From NCBI GenBank assembly GCA_016184315.1, contig JACPCU010000007.1, positions 91,879-155,878 of the forward strand: DNA of 64,000 nt, read 5' to 3'. Within the stretch, counting starts at the first letter, position 1, and each line of letters begins with the position of its first letter. Made by a program: the position numbers and the translations under genes. The notes under the pieces are model-generated. The model did no database searches. It saw nothing but the letters and a program-made list of their open reading frames with translations, and was not told the DNA's origin. The stretch comes from Nitrososphaerota archaeon. Its GTDB lineage: Archaea; Thermoproteota; Nitrososphaeria; Nitrososphaerales; JACQRY01. This document shows, piece by piece, positions 61,214 through 64,000 of this stretch.

Positions 61214-62440
61214 TCACTTAGCAGATCTCTGCGTGTATTTTCGGCCTCTCCACGTAAGAGGTTTTCCACGCCAAGTCTTATACACCGTTGTCAGCAATGC
61301 ACCTATGAAGATTGCTGCCCCCATAGGAGCCAAGAGGATTCTACTCGCTCCTCCCCAGTATCCTCCTCTGGTGATAACTGCTTGAACAGTCAGGAAGGCT
61401 GAAGACGCGTATAGGCTTAGAGCCATTGCTGCGTATAGGCTTGGCTCTTGAGGGTAGGCTCCTGAAACTGCTGCGTAGAGTGACGTTAGCAACGAGATGA
61501 AAGGCAGAAGCCACATGCAGAAGGCAAGGGCAGCGAAGCCAATGCCATAGAGAGGATGCCCAGTTATTGAAGATGAAAAGACTCTCTCAAAACCGTGCCA
61601 AACATTGGGGGCTCCCTCTCCCCACTTTGAGGAGACTAGGTGTTCGCCTCTCGCTACTTTAAGGTTCAGCCCCATCTGCTTAGCTTTCTGTCCTAGCGCC
61701 CTGTCCTCCACTATCTCGTCCTTCACAGACTCGTGACCACCTATCCTGAAATAGGGTTCTTTCTTCACTAGAACATAGGCGCCGAAGGTGTACGCTTGGC
61801 TGCTGCGGGGGTTATTTACGTCCCTCACAGGATACAGGAGGATTATGACTGAGCCTAGAATAGGCGCAGCCGATTTGGCCACTACACCTTTCAACTCTAT
61901 TGCAGGAATAAGTGAAAATATGTCTGCTCCTAGGCTCTTGGCGTATAGGTAGCTGGATGAAAGCGTATGTTTAGCATGGTTGGTGTCCGCGTCTGTGAAG
62001 AGGAGCCATTCTCCTCTTGCTTCCTTTGCTCCTTGTTGACACGCCCATGTCTTGCCTATCCAGCCTTCAGGATGCGTGTCCACCTCTAAGACTCTGATCC
62101 TCTTGTCTCTGGATGCGTATGATCGAGCGATGCTGAGGGTTGAGTCTGTTGAAGCGTCGTCTACAACTATGACCTCAATGTTCGGGTAGTCTTGAGCTGT
62201 GACGGATTCAAGGGTGCGGGCGAGGTTTTTCTCTTCGTTCCGAGCAGGGATCACTACTGAGACCAGTGGGCTTGACGCGTCTAGTCTGTCCTCCGCGACG
62301 GGAATCTTGGGGCTGCTACGGCGTAGCCGTATCAGTCTGACTGCCACCAGAGTCCATGCGAGTGCTATGAAGGGGAGTAGAACTGTTAGGATGAGTAGGA
62401 ATGGGTTTTCGGGCAAGGCAGTTCCATTACCAGCCTTCAT
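61214..62440 (-). CDS. Membrane glycosyltransferase, GT2 family
   Basis: A 408-aa enzyme. One N-terminal TM (FLLILTVLLPFIALAWTLV), a GT-A domain from about 57 (VSVVIPARNEEKNLARTLES, VIVVDDASTDST, the DxD as LFTDADTNH, and the base in EIVEDRALGQK), then three or four C-terminal TMs. This layout fits HpnB/CrtQ-like GT2 enzymes that glycosylate lipids or carotenoids. Overlaps the phosphatase gene by 4 bp. Confidence 0.9.
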   Translation of the reverse strand: MKAGNGTALPENPFLLILTVLLPFIALAWTLVAVRLIRLRRSSPKIPVAEDRLDASSPLVSVVIPARNEEKNLARTLESVTAQDYPNIEVIVVDDASTDSTLSIARSYASRDKRIRVLEVDTHPEGWIGKTWACQQGAKEARGEWLLFTDADTNHAKHTLSSSYLYAKSLGADIFSLIPAIELKGVVAKSAAPILGSVIILLYPVRDVNNPRSSQAYTFGAYVLVKKEPYFRIGGHESVKDEIVEDRALGQKAKQMGLNLKVARGEHLVSSKWGEGAPNVWHGFERVFSSSITGHPLYGIGFAALAFCMWLLPFISLLTSLYAAVSGAYPQEPSLYAAMALSLYASSAFLTVQAVITRGGYWGGASRILLAPMGAAIFIGALLTTVYKTWRGKPLTWRGRKYTQRSAK

Positions 62441-62994
62441 GTTTTTCTTCTGCTTGTATCTTGATTGTCCAAGAGGATCTCGTAGTCGTCTAGGGCTCCT
62501 ACTTGCTGGTTTTCGATGGAGCCGGGTCTAAGTTCCCTGATCTTCTTGACTGCCTGCTGGGAAGATAGTTTCTGAGCTTTCATCAGGTACGCAGCCAGGA
62601 TTGTCCCTGTTCTGCCTATGCCTGCTGCGCAGTGAACGGCGACCCTTCTGCCGGCAGCCAAGTCTTCTTCGATAAGAGCGACGGCTTCCTCTATTTTTTT
62701 CAGGGTTGGTGGCTCATGGTTGTAGATCTGGACATGGTGGTAGTTGAATCCGAGGCCGTTGATCGTTTCTTTTGAAAGAGGCTGTTCGGTTAGACTCAGG
62801 ATGGTGTCTATGGATTGTTGTTTCAGCCACTCTGCTTCTTTTCTGGACATGGGTTTTCCGCATGCTGCCAGTCTGCCGTGCTGTATCCAGCTGAAGTTGG
62901 TGGGTCGGCCTGTTGCCGCGCCGAAGAATTTTCTGTAGACTGCTCCCATTTGCTTGCTTTCCTCTTCCTGAGTAGTTGCCCTCTCGATGGTCAT
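62437..62994 (-). CDS. Dual-specificity protein phosphatase
   Basis: Cys-based phosphatase of 185 aa. The P-loop HCAAGIGRTGTILAA carries the catalytic Cys and Arg of HCx5RT, with the general-acid Asp region upstream (INGLGFNYHHVQIYNHEP, where the expected Asp is not obvious). The C-terminal helix QAVKKIRELRPGSIEN is typical. I start at ATG 62994; a longer frame to 63639 would pass through the tRNA gene and a low-complexity zone. ATG 62949 is also possible. Overlaps the GT2 gene by 4 bp. Confidence 0.87.
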   Translation of the reverse strand: MTIERATTQEEESKQMGAVYRKFFGAATGRPTNFSWIQHGRLAACGKPMSRKEAEWLKQQSIDTILSLTEQPLSKETINGLGFNYHHVQIYNHEPPTLKKIEEAVALIEEDLAAGRRVAVHCAAGIGRTGTILAAYLMKAQKLSSQQAVKKIRELRPGSIENQQVGALDDYEILLDNQDTSRRKT

Positions 62995-63013
62995 CCTAAA
63001 AGGATAACGGAGG

Positions 63014-63126
63014 TGGGCCCGATGGGCTTCGATCCCATGGCCGACCGGTGTCTCAAGGGAGGGACCTTTGGTATCTGTTGTCTCCCTGTATGAGCCGGTC
63101 ACTCTACCAGGCTGAGTTACGGGCCC
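63014..63126 (-). tRNA. tRNA(CAU) with 39-nt intron
   Basis: The acceptor stem GGGCCCG/CGGGCCC, D-arm ACTC/GAGT, anticodon stem ACCGG/CCGGT and T-stem ATGGG/CCCAT are all intact; discriminator A; CCA not encoded. The 39-nt intron (63050-63088) sits at 37/38 in a perfect bulge-helix-bulge: 4-bp central helix CTCA/TGAG with 3-nt bulges TAC and ACA. Removal gives loop CUCAUAA, anticodon CAU. This is elongator Met, or Ile2 if C34 is modified; GGGCCCG with A73 is compatible with either. The T-loop begins with A54 instead of U. Confidence 0.9.
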
Positions 63127-63149
63127 ACCTGAAGGAGAAATCGCTTCTG

Positions 63150-63580
63150 CTGCGGTATTTAGGTTTTGACTGTTTTGTTTGGGGAGTGTCTTTGTGCTGT
63201 TGGAGGACGGGGGATTTTTCGTTGTTTTTCGGGTGGTGCCTCTGTGTGACAGTAGACCTAGGGGGGGTTTATGTAGGGTTGGGGGTGTTTTCTTGTTGTT
63301 TGGTTGTGTTTGAGTGGGTTTTCGGGTTGTTGTGGGGTGGGTTTGCTGGTGTTTGAAATCGACTTTGGGGGGTGTGTCGGGGCATAACTGTTCTTGCTGG
63401 TCTAGGTGAGTTTGGAGTTTGTTTGGTTGATGATTGGGTTGACTCTTTGTTTGAGATGCTGGGTTGTGTTTGAAGAATATGTGTGGGGTTCTTCTCTTGG
63501 AAGGCGTGTCCGCTTGGGCTGATAAGTGGGCTCTGATGGGTGTGAGGTTGATTCGGTTTCGTTTGCTGGTGGTTAAGCAT
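63150..63580. other. Strand-asymmetric G+T-rich zone (plus strand)
   Basis: Between the two tRNA genes the plus strand is extremely G+T-rich: 150 of 180 bases (83%) at 63181-63360 by hand count. The zone holds copy B of the 79-bp repeat. No credible gene is present; the long minus-strand open frame here is a product of the composition. Orientation is opposite to the zone at 33.2-34.7 kb. Confidence 0.7.
63261..63339 (+). repeat. 79-bp dispersed repeat, copy B
   Basis: Begins GGGGGGGTTTATGTAGG and contains GTTTGAGTGGGTTTTCGG. It is 70/79 identical without gaps to the reverse complement of 33758-33836. Lies between the divergent tRNA(CAU) and tRNA-Glu genes. Confidence 0.85.
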
Positions 63581-63615
63581 ACCTTAAAAACAGCTTGGGT
63601 TTGATTGCGCGCCGT

Positions 63616-63691
63616 GCTCCGGTGGTGTAGCCCGGTCAAGCATTCCGGCCTTTCGAGCCGGAGATCGCGGGTTCAAATCCCGCCCGGAGCA
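63616..63691 (+). tRNA. tRNA-Glu (UUC)
   Basis: A 76-nt tRNA with acceptor GCTCCGG/CCGGAGC, anticodon stem CCGGC/GCCGG with loop CTTTCGA (anticodon UUC), T-arm GCGGG-TTCAAAT-CCCGC and discriminator A. It is followed directly by CCA (63692-63694), so the 3' end is genome-encoded or coincident. No intron. Confidence 0.95.
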
Positions 63692-63694
63692 CCA

Positions 63695-64000
63695 TCCTAA
63701 TTATGGCACTCCATATCTTGGTCATCCCGCCCGGTCTATTTATCTGTAATCTCTTCTGGCTCTGTTAAGCTGTCGTCTCATAATGAGCACATATTTTACA
63801 CCACTGAAGCAAGGTAAACAATCGCTAGGAATTACGCGATCAAGATATGATTCCATAGTGACTCTTGATTGATTTTAATAGGGGGTTGCATATCATCGAA
63901 GCAATATCGGTTCGATTGGTGACCAAAATCAAGGGCAATCCAAAGCATTTTGCATTTTTGCATGGACATTTCTTTATCCACCTCTCGATATCTGTTTGGG
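63695..64000. other. Intergenic tail at window end
   Basis: About 305 bp, AT-rich. It contains a G-run motif TAGGGGGTTGCATAT (63879-63893), similar to those at 45840 and 58856. A GTG frame opens near 63920 and runs to the window end, but it is too short to judge. Confidence 0.3.

Noticed and set aside
62995..63639. Long N-terminal extension of the phosphatase reading frame
   Set aside because: It runs through the whole tRNA(CAU) gene and the G/T-rich repeat zone, giving a Thr/Pro/Gln/Lys/Asn-rich low-complexity peptide; openness is explained by base composition.
1..64000. CRISPR arrays, insertion sequences, rRNA operons
   Set aside because: No regularly spaced direct repeats, no transposase-like frames with terminal repeats, and no rRNA signatures were seen on reading the window.

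Overview
The window is archaeal. It carries deoxyhypusine synthase, Alba, archaeal isoleucyl- and cysteinyl-tRNA synthetases, a GHMP-type shikimate kinase, type II 3-dehydroquinate synthase with the aspartate-semialdehyde-dependent (ADH) entry to aromatic synthesis, NnrD, KaiC-like ATPases, VapBC modules, and a tRNA whose intron sits in a perfect bulge-helix-bulge. Several TATA-like boxes lie about 26 bp before start codons, as expected for leaderless archaeal transcripts. A true FtsZ together with DUF35-thiolase and GatCA genes suggests a mesophilic or moderate TACK lineage (Bathyarchaeia/Nitrososphaeria-like) rather than a classical crenarchaeon. That placement is inference; no 16S gene is present.

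Layout. 0-9.8 kb: ileS, a polysaccharide flippase, an AK6-type kinase with no ordinary start codon, a DapA-family lyase, an M20 deacylase, a sugar epimerase and an SRPBCC-like protein. 9.9-23.3 kb: a lone iron-type ABC permease, then a minus-strand operon of tightly packed genes running from aspartate kinase through ADH synthase, AroB', AroD, AroE, AroK, AroA, AroC, a chorismate mutase-aminotransferase fusion and TyrA, followed by nnrD and alba. Aspartate kinase makes the precursor of the aspartate semialdehyde that ADH synthase consumes, so the gene order follows the chemistry. 23.7-28.2 kb: DUF35-thiolase pair, a winged-helix gene, an AbrB-type VapBC with a palindromic operator, ketopantoate reductase, and a membrane protein.

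28.5-32.1 kb is the most accessory-looking stretch. It holds a small zinc-finger gene, a four-TM protein that could be an immunity protein, an RHS/YD-repeat protein split by a frameshift at a G6 run, and a PIN/ribbon-helix-helix pair in reversed order whose antitoxin gene overlaps the start of the RHS fragment. 32.4-47 kb: cysS, deoxyhypusine synthase, CDF transporter, SnoaL-like protein, DUF123 nuclease-like protein, YchF-like GTPase, beta-CASP-like hydrolase, a decayed Lhr-type helicase, a hydantoinase-like amidohydrolase, a VTT membrane protein, a winged-helix regulator, ftsZ, a ThDP enzyme, a 143-nt long-stem hairpin and a second epimerase. 47-58 kb: MoaD-like protein lacking the C-terminal GlyGly, an orphan DMSO-reductase-family enzyme, a 7-TM protein with a KaiC/wHTH/helical-protein module, gatA-gatC, and a ChlI/ChlD-like AAA-VWA pair. 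58-64 kb: HpcH/HpaI aldolase, Nudix-like protein, class I amidotransferase, LysE exporter, bifunctional-nuclease-domain protein, GT2 glycosyltransferase, dual-specificity phosphatase, intron-containing tRNA(CAU) and tRNA-Glu.

The most unexpected signal is non-coding. Two copies of a 79-bp element (70/79 identical, no gaps) lie 29.4 kb apart in inverted orientation, at 33758-33836 and 63261-63339. Each sits in a zone where one DNA strand is almost purely G+T (87% and 83% over 180 bp by hand count). At the first copy the bias runs through two convergent genes and ignores their coding strand.
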